DNA from: Candidatus Endomicrobiellum cryptotermitis
Lineage (GTDB): Bacteria; Elusimicrobiota; Endomicrobiia; Endomicrobiales; Endomicrobiaceae
DNA length: 41,880 bases
Assembly (NCBI GenBank): GCA_031257835.1
Contig: JAIRNY010000027.1
Span: forward strand, 1-41,880
Reading direction: 5' to 3'
In this document: positions 25,026 through 33,076 of the stretch, in pieces
How the letters are laid out: every line of letters starts with the position of its first letter
How positions within the stretch are numbered: the stretch's first letter is position 1
Notes under the pieces: generated by a model
What the model saw: the letters and a program-made list of their open reading frames with translations, nothing else
Databases searched by the model: none
Told to the model about the DNA's origin: nothing
Made by a program: the position numbers and the translations under genes

Positions 25026-26012
25026 ATGAATATTAAACTTTTAGATCTAATAGACTCTTTTAAAAAACAGTCAGTTTTAATTGTCGGTGACACAATGATT
25101 GACAAATTTGTGTGGGGTAAAGTTGAAAGGATTTCTCCTGAAGCTCCAGTCCCTCTAGTAGAAGTCATGAAAGAAACACAAGTTTTAGGTGGAGCAGCTA
25201 ATGTTACAAACAATATAACAGCTTTAGGTGCTAAAGCTTATATGGTAAGTAGTATTGGAAATGATTTAGACGGAAAAAATGTAATAGGAATGTTTAAAGA
25301 AAAAGAAATTGATTCTGATTGTTTAGTATGTGATGAAAAAAGGCCTACCATAGTAAAAACTAGAATTATCGCAGTAAGTCAACAACTTGTTAGGGTAGAT
25401 AAAGAAGTTAAAGGGCAATTTGACAGTCGTATAGAAAATAAACTCATAAGTAATATAGAGTCGCTTATTCCTAAGGTAAATGCTGTGATAATTTCAGATT
25501 ATGGTAAAGGAGTTGTAGGCCCAAAAGTTTTAAAAAGAACAATTGCATTAGCGAAAAAATATAAAATTCCTGTGACAGTTGATCCCAAAATAGAACATTT
25601 CAAAAAATATAAAAATATAACTACAATTACGCCAAATGAAAAAGAAGCAATTGAAGGCATGAATGCTAAAAATATAAAAACAGATTTTGATGTGGCAAAT
25701 TTAGGAAAAAAGATTTTAAAAACTTTAAAATCTGATTCTGTGGTTATTACTCGTGGGGAAAAAGGGATGACTTTAATTGAACCAAACAATAAAATTACAA
25801 ATATTCCTACAAGAGCAAAGGAAGTTTATGATGTTACAGGTGCAGGAGATACTGTCATTTCTACTATGACGTTAGCTCTTGCCGCCAAAGCCAATCTGTT
25901 GATTGCTGCAGAGCTTGCAAATTTTGCAGCAGGTATAGTTGTGGCAAAATTGGGTACTGCTACTGCAACTTCAGAAGAACTTAAGGACGTTATTAAGGAG
26001 TTTTATAAATGA
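25026..26012 (+). CDS. hldE: D-glycero-beta-D-manno-heptose-7-phosphate kinase (HldE kinase half)
   Basis: This is the PfkB/ribokinase-type half of HldE (RfaE domain I), which phosphorylates heptose 7-phosphate at C1. The 328-residue protein begins MNIKLLDLIDSFKKQSVLIVGD, has ERISPEAPVPLVEV, GGAANVTNNITALGA and the catalytic DVTGAGDT at 269-276 (base D275). The adenylyltransferase half found in fused HldE is absent, so a separate RfaE2 must exist elsewhere. I start at the ATG at 25026, five or six bases after GAGG; the upstream TTG at 25005 is unlikely. Its stop overlaps kdsB. Confidence 0.93.
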   Translation: MNIKLLDLIDSFKKQSVLIVGDTMIDKFVWGKVERISPEAPVPLVEVMKETQVLGGAANVTNNITALGAKAYMVSSIGNDLDGKNVIGMFKEKEIDSDCLVCDEKRPTIVKTRIIAVSQQLVRVDKEVKGQFDSRIENKLISNIESLIPKVNAVIISDYGKGVVGPKVLKRTIALAKKYKIPVTVDPKIEHFKKYKNITTITPNEKEAIEGMNAKNIKTDFDVANLGKKILKTLKSDSVVITRGEKGMTLIEPNNKITNIPTRAKEVYDVTGAGDTVISTMTLALAAKANLLIAAELANFAAGIVVAKLGTATATSEELKDVIKEFYK

Positions 26013-26758
26013 GGGTAGCTGTTGTTATACCATCTAGATATGGGTCCAATCGTTTTCCTGGAAAACCTTTGGCATTGATTAACAACAAACCTCTTGTTTG
26101 GCACACTATTGAAAGAGTCAAAATGTGTAAAGAGGTTGACTTTATAGCTGTAGCTACTGACGATAAACGTATCTTTAATTTTGTAAAAAAACTGGGTTTT
26201 AATGTTTTTATGAGTCCAAAAACTTGTAAAAGTGGGACAGATAGAATTGCTTTTTTAGCTAAAGATAGCTTGGATAAGTACGATATATTTATAAATGTGC
26301 AAGGTGATGAACCTTTAATAGACCCTATCCTTATTGATGAACTTATAAAATCTTTTAAAGAGAATAAATCTTTAGAATATATTACGGCTGCTTTTAAAAT
26401 AAAAGATGAAAAAAGTATAAACAATCCTAATATCGTAAAAGTTGTTTTTGATAAAAATGGATATGCACTTTATTTTTCAAGGAGTCCTATACCATATAAT
26501 AGAGACAATATAAAAGCTAATTATTATAAACATGTGGGTATATATGGATATAAAAAGGAATTTTTGTTGAATTTTTCAAAAAGTAAAAGGTCTCTATTAG
26601 AAAAAACTGAAAATTTAGAACAATTGAGAGCTCTAGAAAATGGTAAAAAAATAAAAGTTGTTATTGCAAAACATGATTCTATCGGTGTAGATACGCCAGA
26701 AGATATTTTAAAAATAAAGAAATATTTAAGGATACAAAATGCAAAAACATTACGTTAA
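26009..26758 (+). CDS. kdsB: 3-deoxy-manno-octulosonate cytidylyltransferase
   Basis: KdsB makes CMP-Kdo from CTP and Kdo, activating Kdo for lipid A glycosylation. The 249-residue sequence starts with VAVVIPSRYGSNRFPGKPLA, the nucleotide-binding signature, and shows KSGTDRIA, INVQGDEPLIDP, ALYFSRSPIPY and HVGIYGYKKEFLL. Length is normal. The ATG at 26009 overlaps the hldE stop by four bases, and its own end overlaps kdsA by 20 bp, so the run is tightly coupled. Identity is secure. Confidence 0.95.
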   Translation: MRVAVVIPSRYGSNRFPGKPLALINNKPLVWHTIERVKMCKEVDFIAVATDDKRIFNFVKKLGFNVFMSPKTCKSGTDRIAFLAKDSLDKYDIFINVQGDEPLIDPILIDELIKSFKENKSLEYITAAFKIKDEKSINNPNIVKVVFDKNGYALYFSRSPIPYNRDNIKANYYKHVGIYGYKKEFLLNFSKSKRSLLEKTENLEQLRALENGKKIKVVIAKHDSIGVDTPEDILKIKKYLRIQNAKTLR

Positions 26759-27575
26759 AATTGGCAAAGATGTTGTTTTGTCAAATAATAGACCGTTAGT
26801 AATTATAGCAGGACCTTGTGTGATAGAAAGCCAGGATCACGCATTTAAGATAGCGGTCAGTTTAAAAAAGATAACATCACAATTGAGAGTTCCATTTATT
26901 TTTAAATCCTCTTATGATAAGGCCAACCGCTCTTCAGTACAATCTTATAGAGGGCCTGGTATTGATGAAGGATTAACGATATTAGCAAAAATCAAAAAAG
27001 AATTAAAAGTTCCTGTAATTACAGATGTACATTCTCCAGAACAGGCTAAAAAAGCTGCAGAATTTGTAGATTTTTTACAAGTGCCTGCTTTTTTGTCGCG
27101 CCAGACAGACTTAATAAAAGCTTGTGCTGTTACCGGTAAACCTGTAAATGTGAAAAAGGGACAATTTTTAGCTCCAGAAGATATGATTAATGTTGTTAAA
27201 AAATTTGAAAAATTTGGGAATAATCAAATTTCTTTAACAGAAAGAGGTGCATCTTTTGGTTATCATAACTTAGTTGTTGATTTTAGAGGTTTAGAAATTA
27301 TGAAAGGGACATATTATCCTGTTATTTTTGATGCCACTCATAGTGTACAACTTCCAGGTGGAGGTGGTACTTATACTGCTGGGAGCAGAGAGTTTATAGT
27401 GCCTCTTTCTAAAGCTGCAGTAGCAATTGGCATTTCCGCACTTTTTATTGAAGTTCACGATAATCCTGATAAAGCTCTTTCTGATGGAGCAAACAGTTTA
27501 TATTTGAGAGATTTTAAACGAATTTTAAAGACAATTAAGGCAATAGACAAGGTGGCTAAATGTCAGAAAATCTAA
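26739..27575 (+). CDS. kdsA: 3-deoxy-8-phosphooctulonate synthase
   Basis: KdsA condenses phosphoenolpyruvate with arabinose 5-phosphate to Kdo 8-phosphate. The 278-residue TIM-barrel protein shows IIAGPCVIES, FKSSYDKANRSS, ITDVHSPEQA, LQVPAFLSRQTDLI and the active-site FDATHSVQLPGG. The cysteine in AGPCVIE and the later histidines and acidic residue fit the metal-dependent or independent forms; I cannot assign which with certainty. The ATG at 26739 lies inside kdsB, with AAGGAT upstream. It precedes a small membrane protein that overlaps it by 16 bp. Confidence 0.95.
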   Translation: MQKHYVKIGKDVVLSNNRPLVIIAGPCVIESQDHAFKIAVSLKKITSQLRVPFIFKSSYDKANRSSVQSYRGPGIDEGLTILAKIKKELKVPVITDVHSPEQAKKAAEFVDFLQVPAFLSRQTDLIKACAVTGKPVNVKKGQFLAPEDMINVVKKFEKFGNNQISLTERGASFGYHNLVVDFRGLEIMKGTYYPVIFDATHSVQLPGGGGTYTAGSREFIVPLSKAAVAIGISALFIEVHDNPDKALSDGANSLYLRDFKRILKTIKAIDKVAKCQKI

Positions 27576-27769
27576 AAAAAAGTAATAAAAATCTAATTTG
27601 GAAGCCGACATATTCTTGGTATGGTAAAGTTTTTGTAATAATTTTTGTACTGTTAATTGTTTTATTTTTTGTATTAAATATTGTTTTTAAACCGTATATG
27701 AGAAAAATTAATCCTGAACTAACCCCTTGGCTTAATAATACGCAAAAAGGTAGTAGCAAAAATGCGTAG
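27560..27769 (+). CDS. Small single-span membrane protein, unknown
   Basis: The 69-residue product has a basic N-terminus (SENLKKSNKNLIWKPT), one strongly hydrophobic helix (about residues 24-46) and a hydrophilic tail ending in asparagine- and serine-rich sequence. I do not recognise a family. It overlaps kdsA by 16 bp and kdsC by 8 bp, so it is probably translated by coupling and is not a random ORF in spite of its size. The AGGTGG at 27550-27555 in the kdsA end serves as its ribosome site. Its place suggests a link with Kdo or LPS assembly at the inner membrane, which is inference only. Confidence 0.65.
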   Translation: MSENLKKSNKNLIWKPTYSWYGKVFVIIFVLLIVLFFVLNIVFKPYMRKINPELTPWLNNTQKGSSKNA

Positions 27770-28292
27770 TGTATTAGACACAGCTAAAAACGTTAAACTT
27801 TTAGCTTGTGATATTGATGGAGTGTTAACCAAAGGTAAAATAATAATTTTTAATAATGGTGAAGAAATAAAGGATTGGAACGTTAAAGATGGAATGGGAT
27901 ATGCTCTTCTTTTTATGAGTGAGCTTAATATTAAAACAGCTTGGATAACAGGAAGGGGATCTCTTCAGGTTCAAAAAAGAGCAAAAGATATAAAAATAGA
28001 TTATCTTGTGGAAAATTGTAGCGACAAACTGAAAGCTTTAAATAATATATTAGGAGCTACTGGTTTAAATTTATCAGAAGCTGCATATATTGGAGACGAT
28101 ATTATAGATTTACCTGTTTTAAAGTCTGTTGGATTTGCAGCGTGCCCTAAGGATGCAGCACAAGATGTGAAGAATAATTCTTTATATATTTCATCTTTAA
28201 ATGGTGGAGAAGGTGTTGTTAGAGATGTTATAGAAATAATTATGAAGTCTCAAGGAGTTTGGAAAAAAGTTTTAGATAAGTTCTCATGTTAA
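27762..28292 (+). CDS. kdsC: 3-deoxy-D-manno-octulosonate 8-phosphate phosphatase
   Basis: KdsC dephosphorylates Kdo 8-phosphate to Kdo. The 176-residue protein is a small HAD phosphatase of the tetrameric C0 type with motif I DIDGVLT (nucleophile D17, general acid D19), the ITGRGS motif II region, a lysine at DKLKAL, and motif IV AYIGDDIIDLPVL. The C-terminal GGEGVVRDVIEII is typical of KdsC. The ATG at 27762 overlaps the preceding small gene. The arabinose 5-phosphate isomerase kdsD, often adjacent, is not in this window. Its stop overlaps the broken acyltransferase that follows. Confidence 0.94.
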   Translation: MRSVLDTAKNVKLLACDIDGVLTKGKIIIFNNGEEIKDWNVKDGMGYALLFMSELNIKTAWITGRGSLQVQKRAKDIKIDYLVENCSDKLKALNNILGATGLNLSEAAYIGDDIIDLPVLKSVGFAACPKDAAQDVKNNSLYISSLNGGEGVVRDVIEIIMKSQGVWKKVLDKFSC

Positions 28293-29107
28293 GCTTTACA
28301 AATTCAAAAGTTGTATTGTTTATACCCTATAGAGTTTCAGTTTGTTGCTATTAGTGGCAAGAATATTACAAAAAAAATATAAGGCGTTGTTTCCCTCAAA
28401 AAACTGACAGCGAAATTAGAAAAATGATTATAGAAATTTTTTCTAATGAAGCTAAAAATTTCTTTGAACTTGCTAATTCTCCAAGAATGGATTGTAAATT
28501 TTTAAATAATATTTCCACTATTGAAAATGTATATATTATAAAAAGTAGTTTAGCTAAAGGAATGATATTCTTCTTTTAAGTGTACATGCTGGACTTGGGA
28601 AATCGCTGCAGCTTCTCTAGCAGCTTTAGGCATATTTCTTAACGTTGTTGCAAAAAAGATTTATATAGACGAACTCAATGACATGCTTGTAAAGTATAGA
28701 ACGATAAAAAATGTAAAAGTTATTTTGCGTGATCGTCTAGATACAGCCATAAAGCTTTTAAGGGCTTTGAAAAGATTAGAATGTCTTATTTTGATTATAG
28801 ATCAAGATACAAATGTGCCGGGGGTTTTTGTTGATTTTTTTGGACAAAAAGCTTGGCCCCCTGTAGGACTTGCTGTAATGGCTTTAAAATCTAAAGCAGG
28901 TATTTTGCTTGTCTAGATCAGCGAATAGATAAATATGGACATAAAATTGTAGTTAAAGGACCTATAGCAATAGAACGTTCTGGAACTTTTGATGATGATG
29001 TTAAAAATTTTACGCAAGAAGCACCTTTGATGTTAGAAGAACATATAAAACAATATCCTTCCCAATGAGTTTGGTTTCACGATAGATGGAAAACTAGACC
29101 AAAATAA
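28286..29107 (+). pseudogene. Broken lipid A acyltransferase (LpxL/HtrB family)
   Basis: Fragments in several frames add up to one lysophospholipid/lauroyl acyltransferase. From an ATG at 28286 (overlapping the kdsC stop) a stop appears after about 22 codons. The remainder contains EIRKMIIEIFSNEAKNFFEL, then SVHAG followed after a frameshift by WEIAAASLAALG, which together form the catalytic HX4E motif. An ORF 28683-28916 has LIIDQD, GVFVDFFGQKAWPPVG and AVMALKSKAGI, diagnostic of the family. The last frame reads to YPSQ, TGA at 29066-29068, then VWFHDRWKTRPK and TAA at 29105-29107. Intact relatives have tryptophan at the TGA position. At least three frameshifts plus stops mean the gene is dead. 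Confidence 0.88.
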
Positions 29108-29131
29108 AAAAATAGTAAATAAGGATTTTTT

Positions 29132-29665
29132 ATGAGTGACTTAAAAAAAGTGAAATTAAATTTAGTTTTTATTTCTCTCATTTTTATTATACTTTTTGGT
29201 TGCAAAGAAAAGAAAATTATTATAGATGAAACTCCACCTATTTCAGAACAAGCAATAGAAAAGTTTACTATTACTCAGACAAATGAAGGGAAATTAAAGA
29301 TGATTTTAGAAGCAGAATCTGCCACAATAAATGAAGAAACTCAAATTGCTAATTTAAAATTACCTATTGTGAAATTTTATAATAATGGAGGTTATGCTTC
29401 TACTCTTGTTGCTGAGAGGGCAAAAATAAATATGGAAACGTACGATATACAAGGTGTTGGTAAATGTACTATTGACACTATAGATAACGAACAGCTTCAA
29501 ACTACGGATTTGATGTATGATGCATCTAAAGAATTAATATATAGCAATAGAGATATCGTAATTACAAACCCTGGTCAAAAAATTTATGGAACAAGTTTTC
29601 ACTCTGATACAAAACTAGATAATATTATAATAAAAGATCAGAGGACAGTAATTGATGAGGTCTAA
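29132..29665 (+). CDS. lptC: LPS export protein LptC-like, with lipobox
   Basis: LptC bridges the LptB2FG exporter to periplasmic LptA in LPS transport. The 177-residue protein has a hydrophobic N-terminal helix ending in a lipobox-like LFGC (C24), so it may be lipid-anchored rather than a simple bitopic protein. The remainder is beta-strand rich (KLKMILEAESATINEE, GGYASTLVAERAKINMETYDIQG), the jelly-roll pattern of LptC/YrbK. Sequence conservation is low; position just before lptA and lptB supports the call. The ATG at 29132 follows AAGGAT. Its end overlaps lptA by 11 bp. Confidence 0.85.
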   Translation: MSDLKKVKLNLVFISLIFIILFGCKEKKIIIDETPPISEQAIEKFTITQTNEGKLKMILEAESATINEETQIANLKLPIVKFYNNGGYASTLVAERAKINMETYDIQGVGKCTIDTIDNEQLQTTDLMYDASKELIYSNRDIVITNPGQKIYGTSFHSDTKLDNIIIKDQRTVIDEV

Positions 29666-30344
29666 TATTGTATTTTTTATTATTTGTTTTTTTGTTAGGT
29701 TCTCTTTTGCAGAAGTTACATCTGAAAAGACTGTTGTAACAGGTGATATAATGGAAATAAAAAATGCAGGTAAGGTAACTATTTCTAAAGGTCATTCTGT
29801 TGCGGTTAATGAAGATAGCATTGTAAATGCCGATGAAATGTCTTATGATAAAGAAAAATCTTTAATTTCAGCGAAGGGGAATGTTAAATTGTTTTCTAAA
29901 ACTCAAGAATTAGAACGTGTTGAAGTTTGTGGTAATTATTCAAATTATAATCCAAAAACTCAAGAGGGAAAAGTTTGGGGAAATGCGTTAATAAATTATT
30001 TTATTAGTACATCTACGTCTCCTTTGGTTTTACGCGCTGAAGAAATCTATGTAGATAAAAGCAAGCAAACTCTAGATGCACGTAATAATGTTGTAGTTAC
30101 AACTTCTTCTGGAACAATTTACGCTGATAACGGCAATTTTGACAAAAAAACTGTAAGAATTGTTTTTAAAAAAGGTAAAAAAAAACCTGTAGCACATGTG
30201 TTAAGTGATGGTAAAAAGGAAGTATATGAAGCAGATGAAATGATTTTTTATCATCCCCAAAATGATGATAAAAGGATAATTATGAAAGGTTCTGTTTTAG
30301 GGAAAATTAAAATGGAAGATGAAAAAAATGATACTAAAAACTGA
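29655..30344 (+). CDS. lptA: LPS transport periplasmic protein LptA-like (OstA domain)
   Basis: LptA forms the periplasmic bridge carrying LPS to the outer-membrane LptDE complex. The 229-residue protein has a signal peptide (MRSNIVFFIICFFVRFSFAEV) followed by OstA-type beta repeats: VTGDIMEIKNAGKVTISKGH, IVNADEMSYDKEKSLISAKGNV, LRAEEIYVDKSKQTLDARNNV, IYADNGNFDKKT. I start at the ATG at 29655 with GAGG at 29641-29644; an adjoining TTG at 29652 would add one residue. It is longer than E. coli LptA (about 185). It overlaps lptC, and lptB begins within it. Confidence 0.88.
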   Translation: MRSNIVFFIICFFVRFSFAEVTSEKTVVTGDIMEIKNAGKVTISKGHSVAVNEDSIVNADEMSYDKEKSLISAKGNVKLFSKTQELERVEVCGNYSNYNPKTQEGKVWGNALINYFISTSTSPLVLRAEEIYVDKSKQTLDARNNVVVTTSSGTIYADNGNFDKKTVRIVFKKGKKKPVAHVLSDGKKEVYEADEMIFYHPQNDDKRIIMKGSVLGKIKMEDEKNDTKN

Positions 30345-31047
30345 AGAATTATTTAAGAAATATAAATACAGAATGGTTGTAAATGGTATAAGTATAAGCG
30401 TAAGACAAGGGGAAGTTGTAGGCCTTTTAGGCCCCAATGGAGCTGGTAAAACAACAACGTTTTATATGGTAGTAGGTCTTATAAAACCTTATGATGGTAG
30501 TGTGTATTTAAACAATGAGGAAATAACAGATTGGACTATATTCCAAAGAGCAAGAGCAGGTATTGGTTATCTATCTCAAGAGGCATCTATATTTCGTGGA
30601 CTTAGTGTTGAGGATAATTTGTTTGCTATAGCGCAAATGTTGCCCATTGAAAAATCTCAGCAAAAAGAAAAAGTGAATACATTGCTTTCAGATTTTGGCC
30701 TTACAAAATTGCGTAAACAACAAAGTGTGACTTTATCTGGAGGAGAAAAAAGAAGGCTTGAAATTGCAAGGTCTTTAATTAGAGGTCCTAAATTTTTGCT
30801 TTTAGATGAACCTTTTGTTGGAATTGATCCTGTAACTGTTGACGAGATTCAACAAATTATAAAAAGTTTAAAAGAAAGAGGCTTAGGAATACTGATAACA
30901 GATCACAATGTAAGAGAAACTCTTGAAATTATAGATAGGGCTTATATAATTTATGAAGGTAAAATTTTACTAGAAGGAACTGCCCAAGATTTATTAAATA
31001 GCCCAAAAGCAAGGAAAATTTACCTTGGTGATAACTTTAAGATGTAA
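30328..31047 (+). CDS. lptB: LPS export ABC transporter ATP-binding protein LptB
   Basis: LptB is the ATPase that drives extraction of LPS from the inner membrane with LptF and LptG (not in this window). The 239-residue protein has Walker A GPNGAGKTT, the Q-loop region GYLSQEASIFRGLSVEDNL, signature LSGGEKRRLEIARSL, Walker B FLLLDEPF and the switch histidine in LITDHNV. I prefer the ATG at 30328 because the GGAAG at 30314-30318 is nine bases away; the in-frame ATG at 30319 touches it. It overlaps the end of lptA by 17 bp. Identity is secure. Confidence 0.95.
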   Translation: MILKTEELFKKYKYRMVVNGISISVRQGEVVGLLGPNGAGKTTTFYMVVGLIKPYDGSVYLNNEEITDWTIFQRARAGIGYLSQEASIFRGLSVEDNLFAIAQMLPIEKSQQKEKVNTLLSDFGLTKLRKQQSVTLSGGEKRRLEIARSLIRGPKFLLLDEPFVGIDPVTVDEIQQIIKSLKERGLGILITDHNVRETLEIIDRAYIIYEGKILLEGTAQDLLNSPKARKIYLGDNFKM

Positions 31048-31054
31048 CTATTGA

Positions 31055-31084
31055 TTGAAAGATTATAAGCAAATTTTGTATATT
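31055..31084 (+). promoter_or_regulatory. Candidate promoter of the hpf-pts run
   Basis: TTGAAA at 31055-31060 and TATATT at 31079-31084 are separated by 18 bp, with TG just before the -10 box. It lies 27 bp upstream of the hpf ATG in the only gap between lptB and hpf, so it could start a separate transcript for the phosphorelay genes. No sigma-54-type box was seen. Confidence 0.5.
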
Positions 31085-31110
31085 TTAACCTATTCTAAAA
31101 GGAGAAGAAA

Positions 31111-31659
31111 ATGCAGATTAATATTACTGCTAGACACCTAAAGTTAACAGATGCTATTGATTCTTATGTACGCAAGAAAGTTTTAAAATTTGATAAGTTA
31201 TATGATGGAGCTAATAATGTTTATTCGCATGTAATCCTCTCAGTAGAAAAGAATAGACAAATAACAGAAATAATTTTTCATATAGGAAAAATTTCATTTA
31301 GAGCAAAAGACCAATCAGAAGATTTATACGCATCAATAGACTTAGCCTCAGATAAGCTTGAAAAACAACTTAAAAAACATAAAGAAATTTCAAAAGATCA
31401 TAGAAAGGAATCCTCAAAAGAATACACGACTTTAGAAGAAGTTTTTTCTTATGATGTTATGAACGACTCTAGGACAAAAATTGCCGAGATAAAACGTTTT
31501 GATTTAAAACCTGTAAGCTTAGAAGAAGCTATTGATGAAATGGATAATCTAGGATATAGAGTTTATATGTTTAAAGATGGCCAAAAAGATAAAATATGTG
31601 TGCTTTATAGGAATGATGGTGGTTCAATAGTGCTTTTAGAACCTAATGAAAAAATGTAG
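31111..31659 (+). CDS. hpf: Ribosome hibernation promoting factor, long form
   Basis: Long HPF dimerises 70S ribosomes to 100S in slow growth. The 182-residue protein has an N-terminal S30AE domain (MQINITARHLKLTDAIDSYV to the lysine-rich helix at about 85-100) and a C-terminal dimerisation domain with KRFDLKPVSLEEAIDEMDNLGYRVYMFKD and VLYRNDGGSIVLLEP. Proteobacterial neighbours of ptsN usually carry the short form of about 95 residues, so the long form here is notable. AAAAGGAGAAG precedes the ATG at 31111. Confidence 0.94.
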   Translation: MQINITARHLKLTDAIDSYVRKKVLKFDKLYDGANNVYSHVILSVEKNRQITEIIFHIGKISFRAKDQSEDLYASIDLASDKLEKQLKKHKEISKDHRKESSKEYTTLEEVFSYDVMNDSRTKIAEIKRFDLKPVSLEEAIDEMDNLGYRVYMFKDGQKDKICVLYRNDGGSIVLLEPNEKM

Positions 31660-31681
31660 CACAAAAATAGGAGAAACTTAG

Positions 31682-32140
31682 ATGAAAATTATGGATTTTT
31701 TGAGTCAAAATGAAATTATTGTTGGTTTGAATGCAACAGATAAAAAATCAGCGATACTTGAACTAGTAAATGTTTTAGAAAAAACAAAAAAAATCAAAAA
31801 GACTGATGAAATTATAAATGTGGTTTTAGAAAGAGAAAAGCTAGGTTCAACAGGGATTGGACAAGGTGTAGCTATTCCTCATGGCAAAATAGATATACTT
31901 TCAGAACAAATGGGAGTGCTAGGCATATCTCATAAAGGAATAGAGTTTAACTCTTTAGATGGAGAATTAGTGCATATAATTTTTCTTCTATTAGGTCCTC
32001 TGGAAGTGGCTGGGCAACATTTAAAGGCATTATCTAGAATTTCAAGATTATTTAAAGATAAATTTTTGAGGCAAGCTATAAGGGAAGCTAAAACGACAGA
32101 AGACGTTGTAAAAATTATACAGCAAGAGGATATATATTAA
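31682..32140 (+). CDS. ptsN: PTS EIIA-like nitrogen-regulatory protein PtsN
   Basis: PtsN is an EIIA of the fructose/mannitol family used as a phosphorylation-dependent regulator rather than for sugar transport. The 152-residue protein has the active-site region STGIGQGVAIPHGKID with phospho-accepting H67, and the LSRISRLFKDKFLRQAI end is typical. No membrane or EIIB domain is attached. AGGAGAAA precedes the ATG at 31682. It stands between hpf and hprK in an arrangement like the hpf-ptsN-rapZ cluster of Proteobacteria, but without rpoN upstream. Confidence 0.92.
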   Translation: MKIMDFLSQNEIIVGLNATDKKSAILELVNVLEKTKKIKKTDEIINVVLEREKLGSTGIGQGVAIPHGKIDILSEQMGVLGISHKGIEFNSLDGELVHIIFLLLGPLEVAGQHLKALSRISRLFKDKFLRQAIREAKTTEDVVKIIQQEDIY

Positions 32141-32143
32141 AAT

Positions 32144-33076
32144 ATGGATATAAAAACCTTCTTGGCTGAAAAAGCTAAAGATTTTAAACTAGAGCTTTTA
32201 GTAGGTAAAGAGGGGTTAGATAGAAAAATTTTAGTACCTGAGATAAATAGGCCAGGTTTGGCTATTGCTGGTTTTTTCGAACATTTCCCGTATGAACGTA
32301 TACAGATTATTGGTATAATAGAATATACATACTTAAAGCACTTAAGTTATGATCAACAGTTAAATGTTTTAAATAAAATTTTTTCTCATGAAAAGTCTGT
32401 AGGGTGTATTTTAACAAGAGGTTTAGAGCCTACAGAATCAATGTTTAAAACTTTTGCTGATTTAAACGTTCCTTTATTAAGTACAGAATTAAGATCTTCT
32501 CTATTTATGGGAGATTTAGGTTATTATCTGAATGAAAAACTTGCTCCATCGATTAAAATTCATGCTGTTATGACAAATGTTTATGGGCTAGGAGTTTTAA
32601 TTATTGGTAAGGCTGCAATTGGTAAGTCTGAATGCGCTATAGAACTTGTTAAAAGAGGTCATAAATTTGTTGCTGATGATGTTGTAAATATAAGAAAGCG
32701 TTCGGGACGAACTTTAGTAGGCAGAGGGTTAGAGGTTACTAAACACCTTATAGAAATAAGGGGTATAGGAGTAATAGATGTTAAGGATTTGTTTGGTGTT
32801 GGCAATATTTTAGATGAATCTAAAATAGAGCTTGTAATAAGGCTGGAAGAGTGGGAAAGCTCAAAGAAGTATGATAGGGCAGGTTTAGATGAGTCTTTTA
32901 TTGAATATTTAGATGTGAAAATTCCAGAAGTTGTAGTACCTGTGGCACCAGGTCGTAACCTTGCTGTTTTAGTTGAAACTGCAAGTTTAAATCAAAGGAT
33001 TAAAAGTAGAGGTTGTTTTACTGCTAGAGATTTAGATGTCAGGTTACAAAAAGAGATAAACAAAAATAATTTATGA
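32144..33076 (+). CDS. hprK: HPr kinase/phosphorylase
   Basis: HprK adds or removes phosphate on the regulatory serine of HPr according to the metabolic state. The 310-residue protein has the N-terminal domain and a C-terminal kinase domain with Walker A GKAAIGKS at 155-162, followed by E163 and RGHKFVADDVV; the upstream H140 is kept. The Walker A differs from the common GxSGIGKS by two alanines but keeps all phosphate-binding positions. A later VVPVAPGRNLAVLVE stretch is also typical. The target serine is present in the nearby ptsH. Its stop overlaps rapZ. Confidence 0.93.
   Translation: MDIKTFLAEKAKDFKLELLVGKEGLDRKILVPEINRPGLAIAGFFEHFPYERIQIIGIIEYTYLKHLSYDQQLNVLNKIFSHEKSVGCILTRGLEPTESMFKTFADLNVPLLSTELRSSLFMGDLGYYLNEKLAPSIKIHAVMTNVYGLGVLIIGKAAIGKSECAIELVKRGHKFVADDVVNIRKRSGRTLVGRGLEVTKHLIEIRGIGVIDVKDLFGVGNILDESKIELVIRLEEWESSKKYDRAGLDESFIEYLDVKIPEVVVPVAPGRNLAVLVETASLNQRIKSRGCFTARDLDVRLQKEINKNNL

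Noticed and set aside
28683-28916. Short ORF as an independent gene
   Set aside because: Its sequence is the middle of an LpxL-type acyltransferase whose other parts lie in adjacent frames; it is a fragment.
29066-29068. TGA read as tryptophan (alternative genetic code)
   Set aside because: Intact genes here (rplC, rplP, rpsE, rpoA, hprK) use TGA as a normal stop, and the acyltransferase has other frameshifts, so this is a nonsense mutation.
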